Part shown: piece by piece, positions 1-8,378 of the stretch
Numbering within the stretch: the stretch's first letter is position 1
Layout of the letters: every line of letters starts with the position of its first letter
Origin: Oscillatoriales cyanobacterium M59_W2019_021
Lineage (GTDB): Bacteria > Cyanobacteriota > Cyanobacteriia > Cyanobacteriales > Geitlerinemataceae
DNA: 33,051 nt
Direction of reading: 5' to 3'
Assembly: GCA_015295945.1 (NCBI GenBank)
Contig: DVED01000168.1
Location: forward strand, 1-33,051
The notes under the pieces: generated by a model
The model's input: the letters and a program-made list of their open reading frames with translations, nothing else
Told to the model about the DNA's origin: nothing
Databases searched by the model: none
Made by a program: the position numbers and the translations under genes

Positions 1-63
1 CGCTCCCGCTATCAACGGTTAATATCCAAATGATAGCTAGAGTTGCTTTAAGCATCATCTAAC

Positions 64-97
64 AAAAAACGCCCTCCAAGTGGAGGGCGTTTTTTTT
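64..97. terminator. Bidirectional intrinsic terminator
   Basis: Positions 70-77 and 82-89 form a perfect 8-bp GC-rich stem (CGCCCTCC/GGAGGGCG) with a 4-nt loop. It is flanked by six A on the left and a T run on the right. It can therefore end both the minus-strand DUF2182 transcript, whose stop is at 107, and a plus-strand transcript entering from the left edge. Bases 1-63 hold no gene that can be identified. Confidence 0.85.
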
Positions 98-106
98 GGC
101 AGCGAA

Positions 107-889
107 CTACTGAGTGAATGGCAATAACATCAATGCCAGTCCCCAGACGAGGAGGAATACCGCACCGATGCGACCGAACGTATCGCCCCAGGGGGCAACC
201 TTTTCAACTAATACGAATAGGGAAATCGCTGCAATCCACAGCAAATTCATAACGCCGCCGAGAAAGAGTAACATCATCAACCCCCAGCAACATCCCAAAC
301 AATAGAGTCCGCGATCGATCCCCATGCGAAAGGTGCCAAAGTCACCGTGTTTCCAGTGCGTCGAGAGAAATTCGACGGGCGATCGGCAAAATTGAAGGCA
401 GGCAGATTTGTAGGGAACGAACTGATATAGTCCTGCCGCGATCGCCAGCAGTCCTCCGAAGACTGGAGAGGTACTCACCATCATGGGCGAGAGCAGTGCC
501 GCTCGTTCCAATCCCCATTGCAATACCGTTGCCACGAAGCTAAAGCCCGTCCACACTGCCAGGTAGCCTAAAAGGAAAGCTCCGGTGGGGGGCAGGGTAG
601 AGCCGCCAATCCCGCGTTGGCGGCAGACGCGAGCATAGAGTAGAATCGTCGGCGTGGCACTGGGAACCATCATCGCCACCATCATGACTGCCCACATGAG
701 GAACATCAGTACGGTATCGGTTAGCGTCCAAGGTTGGAGTTGTACCATACTCTCAATCGTCGGTGCGTGCATTCCTGCTGCCATGACGATTAGATAGATC
801 CAAGCGATCGCCGCTACCCCCAGCGTTGCCACCAAGACGATCCGACGATCGTCTTTCAGAAACCGTTCCACCCATTCTCCCAATGCCAT
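107..889 (-). CDS. DUF2182 integral membrane protein
   Basis: This is a 260-residue membrane protein with about six hydrophobic segments (near residues 17-40, 57-80, 104-124, 142-160, 203-230 and 240-258). It carries the cysteine motif of the DUF2182 family: C164/C168, and C197, C200, C201 in a GLYCLGCCW stretch just before a membrane segment. The family is described as predicted metal-binding; no reaction is established. It follows the DUF1326 gene by only 6 bp and ends at a strong terminator, so the two are very likely one operon. DUF1326 and DUF2182 genes are commonly found together, so a joint role in handling a metal ion or thiol ligand at the membrane is a reasonable inference. Confidence 0.85.
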   Translation of the reverse strand: MALGEWVERFLKDDRRIVLVATLGVAAIAWIYLIVMAAGMHAPTIESMVQLQPWTLTDTVLMFLMWAVMMVAMMVPSATPTILLYARVCRQRGIGGSTLPPTGAFLLGYLAVWTGFSFVATVLQWGLERAALLSPMMVSTSPVFGGLLAIAAGLYQFVPYKSACLQFCRSPVEFLSTHWKHGDFGTFRMGIDRGLYCLGCCWGLMMLLFLGGVMNLLWIAAISLFVLVEKVAPWGDTFGRIGAVFLLVWGLALMLLPFTQ

Positions 890-895
890 CGCCCA

Positions 896-1555
896 TTATC
901 CTCCCGCTTGGGGATAGCTCAGACCCTCGACTACACCGTAAGGATCGTACGTGGCGTAGGTGAGACATCCATAGCGATTTTGGTGATTTTGGATAACTTC
1001 TCCAGTGCTGTGGAAGGTACTGCTTGCCATTTCGGCTTTGCGAAACTCGAAACCGTGGGGTAACTCGATTGCTGCTAGATGCAGCTTCCCGGTCATGGGA
1101 TTGCGAATGGGTTCGAGTGCTGCTGCGAACACCCCGGAAACTGCCATGCGTCCTGTACGATTTTGCAGGTTCCACTCGAATTCGATGGGGGCGAAAATGG
1201 GGTCGGGTTCTTCATCGATGGTACTGGCATAAATACTGAACGCGGTGGTGGGTTCTTGTTCCTGCCCCGACAGAATGGTCAATAATGCTTCTTTTTGGCT
1301 CTCCGTAGCGCGATCGTCGATAATAGCTTGATAGATTCCCCCGCCTTCGTGAACCGGGCCGGGCCATCGATAGATTCCGGCAACGCGCAACCCGTCGAGG
1401 CGAACGTCGCCAAAGTAGCCCTCGACAATTTCCATCGCTTCGACTCCTTCGCAAAATTCCTGGGTGGGGCGGCCGTTGAATTCGCAGGGGCAGCCATAAT
1501 CGCAACTACAAGAAACCAAGCGCTTGGTTTCTATTTTCCAATCGGTGTAAGACAT
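896..1555 (-). CDS. DUF1326 domain protein
   Basis: This is a 219-residue soluble protein. Its N-terminus has a tight cysteine cluster, C16-x-C18-x3-C22-x-C24, plus C35, typical of DUF1326. The rest is rich in beta-type segments. The frame is open upstream to 1678, but the ATG at 1555 is preferred because family members begin a few residues before the Cys cluster and the upstream 41 codons look non-coding. No strong Shine-Dalgarno is visible before this ATG. It is first in a two-gene unit with the DUF2182 protein. Function is unknown; metal or cofactor binding is inferred from the Cys motif. Confidence 0.85.
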   Translation of the reverse strand: MSYTDWKIETKRLVSCSCDYGCPCEFNGRPTQEFCEGVEAMEIVEGYFGDVRLDGLRVAGIYRWPGPVHEGGGIYQAIIDDRATESQKEALLTILSGQEQEPTTAFSIYASTIDEEPDPIFAPIEFEWNLQNRTGRMAVSGVFAAALEPIRNPMTGKLHLAAIELPHGFEFRKAEMASSTFHSTGEVIQNHQNRYGCLTYATYDPYGVVEGLSYPQAGG

Positions 1556-1797
1556 AACAAAAAGGTGAACGATCGATCGTGAATGCTTTAATGATATCGA
1601 TTCTTGAATGGGGGGCAGTACGAGATCGTAAGAAAGCGATATACTTCTACAAGTTTGGGTAAGGGGCTTCTCAATCACTGCAAATCGCTATTTTTGTCGA
1701 TCGACCCAGCGTTTATCATTGTGAATGGACTCGAAGAAAAAGTGGGTTTCATGGCTTGCCTGCCAGTTGCCGAACCCGTTCAATAAAATAACCGACC

Positions 1798-2043
1798 ATG
1801 CCGAAAAAGCAAAAATTTCCCTATCTGGTGGGCTCGAAGTGGACATCCCAACAAAAAATGTGGGGTTGGCGACATTTTCAAGTCGTCAACCGCAAAAATC
1901 AAGGAGCGTGGGTTTTCGCGGAGATGGTGGCAGCTTGCGATCCGACGGTGCGTTTTTGGATGAATGCTAAGCTCTTAAAAGATGAGTCCCAGTGGAGAGC
2001 AGGTTGGAAGTCGTTACAAGAACAGGAAGAACTGGAAGGATAA
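1798..2043 (+). CDS. TIGR02450-type Trp-rich small protein
   Basis: This 81-residue basic protein has seven tryptophans (residues 15, 22, 24, 38, 54, 66, 70). It has the pattern SKWT...HFxVV...V..A...P...FW...L.D...W..GW seen in the small Trp-rich family TIGR02450 of cyanobacteria and other bacteria. No catalytic motif, signal peptide or membrane segment is visible, and the function is unknown. The ATG at 1798 gives the usual family length. It converges with the glutathione S-transferase gene, with 90 bp between stop codons. The 242 bp to its left hold the divergent promoters of this gene and the DUF1326 operon; no sharp motif is seen there. Confidence 0.8.
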   Translation: MPKKQKFPYLVGSKWTSQQKMWGWRHFQVVNRKNQGAWVFAEMVAACDPTVRFWMNAKLLKDESQWRAGWKSLQEQEELEG

Positions 2044-2133
2044 CCAGCGAGAACATCGCACATCGTGCGTTTCGATGCGCGAAAAATCGGATCGAATTTG
2101 CGGAACTCCATCGACTCCAACCATACTGGACTT

Positions 2134-2784
2134 TTATGACGGATTTTCCTCACCCACCTTAGCATAAAAGTCTTCATCTGCCCTCAAAAATCCCGGACGT
2201 TGCATGAGCTTTTCGAGATAGAGCTTCGTTGGGGTTTCGGCTTTCATCATCCCCAAACGGTAAGCCCACATTAGCACCCCTCCGGTAATAATATCGGCTA
2301 CGGAAAACTTGTTCTCCACCAAATAATCGCGATCGGTCAATACTCGATCTAACGGTTGGCAAACGCGATCGAACCAGGTTTGGGCGTCTGTTGTTGAGAG
2401 GTGAGTTTGTGCGTCCTTTGGTAGCACTTTTTCGGGCAAATTTGGAAATACATTAAACATATATTGTTCTACGGGTGGCTCTAAGGTTGCCGTTGCATAA
2501 AATAGCCATTGATAGTAATACGCTCGGGCGGAATCGTTCGGTTCCGGAGCCAATCCTTTCTCGGAATACTTATCGGCTAAGTAAGCACAAATCGCTGCCG
2601 ACTCGAAAATTGTTACCGCTTCATCTACAAGAACGGGAACTTTGCCGTGAGGGTGCAAGTGTTTGTATTCCGGTTGTTCCATCATCCCCGGACGAATGTA
2701 GATGAGTTCGTAGGGTGCTTCTAGTTCTTCGAGCAGCCACCGAGGACGAACGGCTCGCGTTGTGGGAATATAATAGAGTTTCAT
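2134..2784 (-). CDS. Glutathione S-transferase family protein
   Basis: The 216-residue length is standard for a cytosolic GST. Residues 1-78 form the thioredoxin-like domain: an LYYIPTTRAVRPRW start with Ser/Thr-type active-site region, the cis-proline segment KVPVL at 48-52, and ES at 61-62 that binds the gamma-glutamyl part of glutathione. The C-terminal helical domain follows. It likely conjugates or reduces small electrophiles or peroxides with glutathione, but the substrate cannot be told from sequence. It stands alone and converges with the Trp-rich gene. Confidence 0.88.
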   Translation of the reverse strand: MKLYYIPTTRAVRPRWLLEELEAPYELIYIRPGMMEQPEYKHLHPHGKVPVLVDEAVTIFESAAICAYLADKYSEKGLAPEPNDSARAYYYQWLFYATATLEPPVEQYMFNVFPNLPEKVLPKDAQTHLSTTDAQTWFDRVCQPLDRVLTDRDYLVENKFSVADIITGGVLMWAYRLGMMKAETPTKLYLEKLMQRPGFLRADEDFYAKVGEENPS

Positions 2785-2903
2785 AAATCAGCTTTTTTGG
2801 CAAAATAGATTTTCACAGAATTATAAGAGTTTAAAAAATTGAAGCTAAAATTTTCAGGAATATCGAAGTTTTATCCTTACTCATCATACTACCGCGATCG
2901 CCC

Positions 2904-3791
2904 ATGATAAACAATCCTTCAAAAAAATTCACACCTCAACGGACTGCCGATGGTTCTCAAACATTCTTTTCTGAAGAGTTTGGGGAACTTTTTCACAGCC
3001 ATCATGGTGCAAAACAGGAAGCTGAACTCAAATTCGTACAGCCAACTCAGCTAGAAATTAAGGCGCGATCGGCGACGATTTGTTTATTAGATGTTTGCTA
3101 TGGATTGGGATACAATACAGCAGCGGCTTTAACAGCAATTTGGCAAGCAAATCCCTATTGTCACGTTCGATGGATTGGCTTAGAATTGAATGTTAATGTT
3201 GCCCAAGCGGCGATCGCCCAAAATCTTCTCGATGAATTTCCCGAATCTGTTCGGCAATTTTTAGCAAACTTGGCGATCGATCTGAAGGTAAAAACAGAAT
3301 ATTTCGATGCCATACTTTTAATCGGCGATGCTCGAAAAACGATACAACAAGTTCGAGAATTCAATTTTCTTGTGGATGCGATTTTTCTCGATCCGTTTTC
3401 GCCACCAAGCTGCCCACAATTGTGGACGATCGAGTTTTTAGAGCGGGTAGTTTCTTGCTTGAAACCGTCGGGATATTTAGCAACCTATTCCTGTGCCGCC
3501 GCAGTCCGAACGGCTTTAATTGCAGCGGGATTGCACGTCGGATCGACCGTTCCCATCGGACGCAAATCGCCGGGAACGATCGCCAGTTTCTCCGCAAAAA
3601 ATATACCGCAACTCTCACAGCAAGAACGAGAACACCTACAAACTCGTGCGGCAATTCCCTATCGCGATCCTTCTCTCTCCGATTCGGCAGAAGTTATTCT
3701 TCAACGCCGCCAGCAAGAGCAACAAATTAGTGTATTAGAACCGACATCTCGATGGAAAAAACGGTGGCTGAGTTCGAGTGAAATGAGTTGA
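2904..3791 (+). CDS. mnmD: MnmD-like tRNA wobble-uridine methyltransferase (MnmC methyltransferase domain only)
   Basis: This 295-residue SAM-dependent methyltransferase is related to the N-terminal domain of E. coli MnmC. That domain methylates nm5s2U34 to mnm5s2U34 in tRNAs reading split codon boxes. Visible motifs are the SAM loop LDVCYGLGYNTA (residues 62-73), the acidic GLELN strand end near 92-96, and the signature DAIFLDPFSP (158-167), matching D-x-FLDxFxP of MnmC. The FAD-dependent oxidase half of MnmC is absent, as in stand-alone MnmD proteins. The ATG at 2904 sits just after a HIP1 site. The gene appears monocistronic. Confidence 0.8.
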   Translation: MINNPSKKFTPQRTADGSQTFFSEEFGELFHSHHGAKQEAELKFVQPTQLEIKARSATICLLDVCYGLGYNTAAALTAIWQANPYCHVRWIGLELNVNVAQAAIAQNLLDEFPESVRQFLANLAIDLKVKTEYFDAILLIGDARKTIQQVREFNFLVDAIFLDPFSPPSCPQLWTIEFLERVVSCLKPSGYLATYSCAAAVRTALIAAGLHVGSTVPIGRKSPGTIASFSAKNIPQLSQQEREHLQTRAAIPYRDPSLSDSAEVILQRRQQEQQISVLEPTSRWKKRWLSSSEMS

Positions 3792-3892
3792 TTTTGTATC
3801 GTGTTGATCGTCGAGAATAGGCTGTTTTTTTTTAATCTTATCGTTTGTATAAAACATGATATACTGAATAATATGAGGATCAATAAATTGTA

Positions 3893-4492
3893 ATGTCATC
3901 TGTTAACACCGTTGCTACGATTGCTCCAGAGTCGCTCGCTCGATTGAGTGTAGAACAGTATCATGCGATGATTCGATCGGGAATTCTCACCGATGACGAT
4001 GCGATCAAATTAATAGAAGGTTGGCTCATTTTAAAGATGGCTAAAAACCCGGCACATCGAGCAACAACTCGTTTAGTTAGAACGGCTTTAGAGGCGATCG
4101 TTCCGGTGGGGTGGTATGTTGACTCTCAGGAACCCATTACTCTCAGTAATAGCGAACCCGAACCGGATGTCGTTATCGTTCGCGGAGAAACTCGGCAGTA
4201 TCTCGATCGCCATCCAGGTGCGGCAGAAATTGTGATCGTTATTGAAGTTTCCGATACGACACTTCAGCGAGATCGCCAGATTAAAAAACGGATTTACGCA
4301 CAGGCAAAAATTCCCATTTGCTGGATTATCAATTTGGTAGAATCCCAAAGTGAAGTTTATGCGCAACCTGCCGAGGAAGAAGACGATTGCGATTATCGGC
4401 AAAGGCAAGATTACGAACGATCGGATAGAATACCCTTGGAGATCGAAGGAGTTGAAATAGGCTCGATTTCCGTTGCTTCTCTCTTGCCCTAA
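3893..4492 (+). CDS. Uma2 family endonuclease (DUF820), first copy
   Basis: This is a 199-residue member of the Uma2/DUF820 family, a restriction-endonuclease-like fold greatly expanded in cyanobacteria. The expected acidic and basic residues are present: E42 in the KLIEGWLI strand, D92 in EPEPDVVIV, E118 in IVIEVSD, and K131/K132 in the following helix. Nuclease activity is predicted from the fold; the biological role is unproven. GAGGAT about 12 nt before the ATG is a weak ribosome site. It is unrelated in position to the second copy at 6968. Confidence 0.85.
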   Translation: MSSVNTVATIAPESLARLSVEQYHAMIRSGILTDDDAIKLIEGWLILKMAKNPAHRATTRLVRTALEAIVPVGWYVDSQEPITLSNSEPEPDVVIVRGETRQYLDRHPGAAEIVIVIEVSDTTLQRDRQIKKRIYAQAKIPICWIINLVESQSEVYAQPAEEEDDCDYRQRQDYERSDRIPLEIEGVEIGSISVASLLP

Positions 4493-4501
4493 CTTGATCG
4501 A

Positions 4502-5965
4502 CTACCCATCAAAAGCCGATCGATAAATCTTTTCGTTCTCTTTTACAGATTCCATCAAATCTACCATTGGATAGGGATAATCGACACCCAGTTTAACCCC
4601 AAAATCTTCTTGTGCGGCAGGCGATAAAGTCCACGGTTCGCCAATTTTGCTAGCGGGAACGTTTTTCAACTCCGGACACCAATGTTTGATGTAGTTGCCT
4701 TCTGGGTCGTAATCTCTCCCTTGTTTGAGGATATTAAAATAGCGAAATCCTCGAGCGTCGTTGCCAATCCCGGCAACATAATTCCAATTTCCCCAATTAC
4801 TGCATACGTCGTAGTCGATCAGTTGCGACTCGAACCATTCTGCACCCATTTGCCAATTGATGCCTAAATTTTTAGTCAGGAAACTGGCAACATTTTGCCG
4901 ACCTCGATTCGACATAAACCCCGTGGCGGCGAGTTCCCGCATATTGGCATCGATCAAAGGAATTCCGGTTTGTCCGGTTTGCCATAATTGAAATTGTTCC
5001 CAATCTTCTTTCCAGGGAATTTCTAAGCCTTGCAAGCCCGATTTTTGAAAAATTCGGTTGCCGTGTTTTGCACCAATAAAGCGGAAATAGTCGCGCCACA
5101 AGAGTTCAAAAAATAGCCAATAGGTGGAGTCATTTTTGACTCGTTCCCGTTCGTATTCTTGAATTTGTTGGTAAATTAACCGGGGAGATAGGCAGCCAAA
5201 ACCCAACCAAGGAGAAAATTTTGAGGAATAGTCTGCCCCTAACATTCCGTTGCGGGTTTGTTTGTAATCTTTGAGGCAATCGCGCTGCCAAATATATTCG
5301 TTTAATCGATCGAGGGCTGCCGTTTCGCCGCCAACAAAACGCAACACCGCGCGATCGTCGAAAACGGGTTTGGAGAGGTTTAAATCGGCTAGTGTGGGAA
5401 TTTCTCCCCCGTCGATTTCCGGTAAAGGTGGCAGTTGTTCTGGGGTGGGAAAAGGGGGACGAACGGAACAGTGACTTTCAACTTGCTTGCGAAATTGGGT
5501 AAAAATTTCTGGTAGGTAGTGAAGGTCGCAAGGTAAACCATCGATATGATAGAGGGTCAATTCCCAAAAAGATTTGAGGCGAACGCCTAACGGGGAAAGG
5601 GCCCGTTGCAGGGCATTTTCAACTGCTAATTCTTCGGAAGTAACTTCAGCTTGATAGTAAACTGCATCGATTTCCAGTTGTTTGACTAATTCGGGAATAA
5701 CCCGTTCCGGTTTGCCTCGACGGATCAGCAAATCGCTGCCGCGCGATCGCCAACTGTTTCGCAAATCGGCAATGCTTTCTAACAAAAACTGGGCACGAAA
5801 CGCTCCGGTTTTGGGAAAACCGAAACTCGTTTGGCGAAATTTCCGAGGCTCGAAGCAGTAAAGGGGAATTAACTGTGCCTGCTCGCTCAGCGCTTGGTGT
5901 ATCGCCTCACGATCGTGGAGTCGCAGGTCGTTCCGATACCAAATTAAGATGCGGGGTGCGCTCAC
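4502..5965 (-). CDS. DASH-family cryptochrome / photolyase
   Basis: This is a 487-residue flavoprotein of the photolyase/cryptochrome superfamily. Residues 1-130 are the Rossmann-like antenna domain (LIWYRNDLRLHDREA); the FAD-binding helical domain spans roughly 210-480 and has DANMRELAATGFMSNRGRQ. The DASH class is supported by the QTSFGFPKTGAFRAQFL segment near residue 45 and by WNYVAGIGND near the flavin site. DASH proteins repair cyclobutane pyrimidine dimers, chiefly in single-stranded DNA, and may signal blue light. The best start is GTG at 5965, directly before SAPRILIWYR; no clear Shine-Dalgarno is seen. It is divergent from the HEAT protein across 280 bp. Confidence 0.9.
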   Translation of the reverse strand: MSAPRILIWYRNDLRLHDREAIHQALSEQAQLIPLYCFEPRKFRQTSFGFPKTGAFRAQFLLESIADLRNSWRSRGSDLLIRRGKPERVIPELVKQLEIDAVYYQAEVTSEELAVENALQRALSPLGVRLKSFWELTLYHIDGLPCDLHYLPEIFTQFRKQVESHCSVRPPFPTPEQLPPLPEIDGGEIPTLADLNLSKPVFDDRAVLRFVGGETAALDRLNEYIWQRDCLKDYKQTRNGMLGADYSSKFSPWLGFGCLSPRLIYQQIQEYERERVKNDSTYWLFFELLWRDYFRFIGAKHGNRIFQKSGLQGLEIPWKEDWEQFQLWQTGQTGIPLIDANMRELAATGFMSNRGRQNVASFLTKNLGINWQMGAEWFESQLIDYDVCSNWGNWNYVAGIGNDARGFRYFNILKQGRDYDPEGNYIKHWCPELKNVPASKIGEPWTLSPAAQEDFGVKLGVDYPYPMVDLMESVKENEKIYRSAFDG

Positions 5966-6245
5966 GATGTTTGGCAGAAGTGTTGAATCTTAAGATTTGA
6001 GGGGTCGTCACCAATTCGTGAATTGTTCATGATGATACCAAAATTCAGGTGTGACTGACTCTATTCACAATAATTTGGGGTTTAAAGTCAAGGACAAGAC
6101 CCAAAGTGTAAAGTTTTACCATCAGGATTCAACACTTCTGGATGTTTGGGGGATGGAATCGCTTCCGGTTTAGTATATCAAACCTGTCCTCTTCCGGTTC
6201 GATCGAGTTAAAGTAAAGAAATGTAAACATTCCGCTTGATCGACT
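5966..6245. promoter_or_regulatory. Divergent intergenic region between cryptochrome and HEAT-protein genes
   Basis: This 280-bp region must hold both promoters. Visible structure: a 9-bp direct repeat CTTCCGGTT at 6162-6170 and 6191-6199 (29 bp start to start, close to three helical turns), and the palindrome AATGTAAACATT at 6220-6231, 15 nt before the HEAT-protein ATG. Both could be protein-binding sites, but no known regulator consensus was matched. Confidence 0.35.
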
Positions 6246-6914
6246 ATGGAACTGCATCAAATCAAAGTGTATCTCAACAGTAGCGACTCTCAGAATCGAC
6301 TCAAAGCCCTGACGGAGTTGCGAAAGTATGATGCCGAGGATGCCATTCCCCTGTTGCTGCAAGCCCGCAACGATCCGGAATTTATCGTGCGATCGTTCGT
6401 AGCGATGGGATTGGGACGGAAGCAATCGGACGAAGCCTTCGAGTGTTTGCTCCAGATGCTGACCGGAGATCGCGACTACAACGTGCGCGCAGAAGCCGCA
6501 AACTCCATTGCCCTTTACGGAGAACGATCGATCGCCCCCTTAATGACCTCCTTCGAGCGAGACGACCACTGGCTCGTCCGACGCAGCATTCTGGCTGCTA
6601 TGGCGGAAATGACTGCTCCTGACGCCCTCTATCAAATCTGCCAAATTGGCTTGCTCGATGAAGACCTTACCGTACGGGATGCGGCGATCGAAAGTATGAG
6701 TTTGCTGGCTGGTTCCCATCGAGAAGCTGATGCCCTCGAGTCCTTGCTTTCCTTCGTCAGTGCCGACAGTTGGCGCACCCGCTACGCCGTCGCTCGCGCC
6801 CTGAAATCCTTCAATGCGCCCTCGGCAAAATCCGCCCTCAGTTATCTCAGCCGAGATACAGACCATCGGGTGGTGGGTGCGGCACTGGAAAGTTTGGTTC
6901 CCCAAGAAGGGTAA
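6246..6914 (+). CDS. HEAT-repeat protein, PBS-lyase-like
   Basis: This 222-residue protein is built almost entirely of HEAT repeats (six or more helical pairs; phrases such as FIVRSFVAMGLGR, YNVRAEAANSIAL and WRTRYAVARALKSF recur about every 31 residues). It has no signal peptide or membrane segment. Size and repeat type resemble the small cyanobacterial HEAT proteins related to phycobilin lyase subunits, including NblB, which acts in phycobilisome degradation. The match is not specific enough to name it. Chromophore handling, or another scaffold role, is an inference. No good Shine-Dalgarno precedes the ATG. Confidence 0.75.
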   Translation: MELHQIKVYLNSSDSQNRLKALTELRKYDAEDAIPLLLQARNDPEFIVRSFVAMGLGRKQSDEAFECLLQMLTGDRDYNVRAEAANSIALYGERSIAPLMTSFERDDHWLVRRSILAAMAEMTAPDALYQICQIGLLDEDLTVRDAAIESMSLLAGSHREADALESLLSFVSADSWRTRYAVARALKSFNAPSAKSALSYLSRDTDHRVVGAALESLVPQEG

Positions 6915-6967
6915 CGTTCTCTTAATTCTCAATAAAATGGGAATAGCGCGATCGGGGAAATAGCCAG

Positions 6968-7645
6968 ATGCAAACTCGAGAAAAAATTTTACCGTTGGAA
7001 AATGGCGATCGCTTGACTCGCGAAGAGTTCGAGCGTCGTTACGATGCCATGCCCCACTTAAAAAAAGCCGAACTTATCGAAGGAGTTGTTTATATGGGTT
7101 CTCCAGTTCGGGTGACTCACGGTGCCCCTCACGCTCGAGTGATGGCGTGGTTGGGCGGTTACTGGACGGCAACGCCAGGGGTTCAAGTTGCCGACAATAC
7201 CACCGTGCGCCTCGACGACGACAACGAACCCCAACCGGATGCGTTATTGAGAATCGAACGGGGCGGACAATCGACGATTAGCGAGGATGGCTACATTGAA
7301 GGCGCACCGGAACTGATTGTGGAAATTGCTGCCAGTAGCGCTTCCTACGATTTGCGAGATAAGTTGCGGGTGTATCGCCGCAATCGGGTGCGGGAGTATT
7401 TGGTGTGGCAAGTTTACGATCGCCGTTTCGATTGGTTTCAATGGCGAGAAGGCGAATATGTGGGGTTAGAACCCGACTCGGAAGGAGCGATCCGCAGTGG
7501 CGCATTTCCGGGATTGTGGCTGTCGGTGGCGGCGCTGTTAGAGGGCGATCTCGTCGAGGTGCGGCGGGTTTGGGAACGGGGTTTGGCAACCGACGAACGC
7601 GATAATTTTGTACGACGCTTACAAAATCCGCGTTTGGATGAATAA
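6968..7645 (+). CDS. Uma2 family endonuclease (DUF820), second copy
   Basis: This is a 225-residue Uma2/DUF820 protein. Catalytic-type residues are E38 in AELIEGVVYM, D91 in NEPQPDALL, E119 in ELIVEIAAS, and K132 in YDLRDKLRVYRR. It begins 53 bp after the HEAT gene. It is clearly diverged from the Uma2 copy at 3893, with different N- and C-termini, so the pair are members of a dispersed family rather than a recent tandem duplication. The C-terminal 50 residues are acidic and arginine-rich. Nuclease function is predicted only. Confidence 0.85.
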   Translation: MQTREKILPLENGDRLTREEFERRYDAMPHLKKAELIEGVVYMGSPVRVTHGAPHARVMAWLGGYWTATPGVQVADNTTVRLDDDNEPQPDALLRIERGGQSTISEDGYIEGAPELIVEIAASSASYDLRDKLRVYRRNRVREYLVWQVYDRRFDWFQWREGEYVGLEPDSEGAIRSGAFPGLWLSVAALLEGDLVEVRRVWERGLATDERDNFVRRLQNPRLDE

Positions 7646-7848
7646 TCGCCCGATCGCTACGTTCACAGGCATATCGTCAATTCGGTGTTCATCTCGGAAA
7701 AATGTTAATTATTGCAACAAAATCGATCTAAAGCTTCAAATTTTAAGGAAAGATGACGTATTGATACTCATTGACTTTCTTTCGCAGAATTTTGGGCGAT
7801 CGACAAGTCCGTGAGAGTGAAATTGATTAAAATTGGGAGAACGTAAAA

Positions 7849-8112
7849 TTGGTTAACTTAATGCTACTGGCAACATCCGTTCCCGCTACGGTTGAGTGGG
7901 GCCCGAAAGTGGCGATTACCATGATTATTTGCAACATCATCGCTATCGCCATCGGCAAGTACAAAATTCAAAACCCGAGTTCGCCGCCGGCAATGCCTTC
8001 GCCCGAAATGTTCGGGGGGATGGGTTTTCCCGCCGTGTTAGCCACCACCAGCTTCGGTCACCTCTTAGGAGTGGGCGCAATTTTGGGTTTGGCTAGCATG
8101 GGCGTTCTCTAA
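7849..8112 (+). CDS. psaK: Photosystem I reaction centre subunit PsaK
   Basis: This 87-residue two-helix thylakoid protein binds chlorophyll at the edge of photosystem I. Membrane segments lie near residues 19-36 and 60-85, and the end ILGLASMGVL is typical of PsaK. I take the TTG at 7849 as start. A strong Shine-Dalgarno GGGAGA at 7835-7840 lies 8 nt before it but 20 nt before the first in-frame ATG at 7861. The short N-terminal part before VPATVEW resembles the cleaved presequence known for cyanobacterial PsaK. The gene is monocistronic, with a 203-bp leader region and its own terminator. Confidence 0.92.
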   Translation: MVNLMLLATSVPATVEWGPKVAITMIICNIIAIAIGKYKIQNPSSPPAMPSPEMFGGMGFPAVLATTSFGHLLGVGAILGLASMGVL

Positions 8113-8151
8113 AAGAGACCATTCTGATTTTATTAATATAGACGAAAAAAA

Positions 8152-8184
8152 GGTGCGTTCGCAATCGAAAACGCACCTTTTTTT
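8152..8184 (+). terminator. Intrinsic terminator of psaK
   Basis: Positions 8152-8159 (GGTGCGTT) and 8170-8177 (AACGCACC) form a perfect 8-bp stem followed by seven T. A run of seven A on the left makes it potentially bidirectional. Confidence 0.88.
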
Positions 8185-8209
8185 AGGAGAATAACTACAA
8201 GTGGCGGTT

Positions 8210-8249
8210 GTAGATGCGAAGCGGCTTCTCGCAGAGTAACCGCATCTAC
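8210..8249. repeat. Small palindromic repeat element
   Basis: A perfect 9-bp inverted repeat GTAGATGCG (8210-8218) / CGCATCTAC (8241-8249) encloses a second, imperfect GCGA/TCGC-type hairpin. It lies in the convergent psaK-speA spacer. The layout resembles the 29-bp element at 17626-17654, which also starts GTA and ends TAC. It is probably a dispersed cyanobacterial palindrome. Confidence 0.6.
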
Positions 8250-8330
8250 TCAGTCCGCGATGGCAGACTTCGATTCTATAGGCGAGATTTCCAATCCCCA
8301 GCCGAATTCACCTGAATAGTTACTACCAGT

Positions 8331-8372
8331 CTCCCAACCCCAAACCCCAAACCCAAAATAACCAATGACCAA
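8331..8372. repeat. Heptamer repeat tract 3' of speA
   Basis: CAACCCCAAACCCCAAACCC followed by AACCAATGACCAACGATC is a mix of CAAACCC and CCAATGA heptamers. It ends just before the speA stop codon at 8379. It belongs to the same dispersed family as the tracts at 13331, 17757, 23281 and 27797. Confidence 0.7.
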
Positions 8373-8378
8373 CGATCG

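Noticed and set aside
1899-2177. 92-codon minus-strand frame over the Trp-rich gene
   Set aside because: Antisense to a recognisable family protein and without motif.
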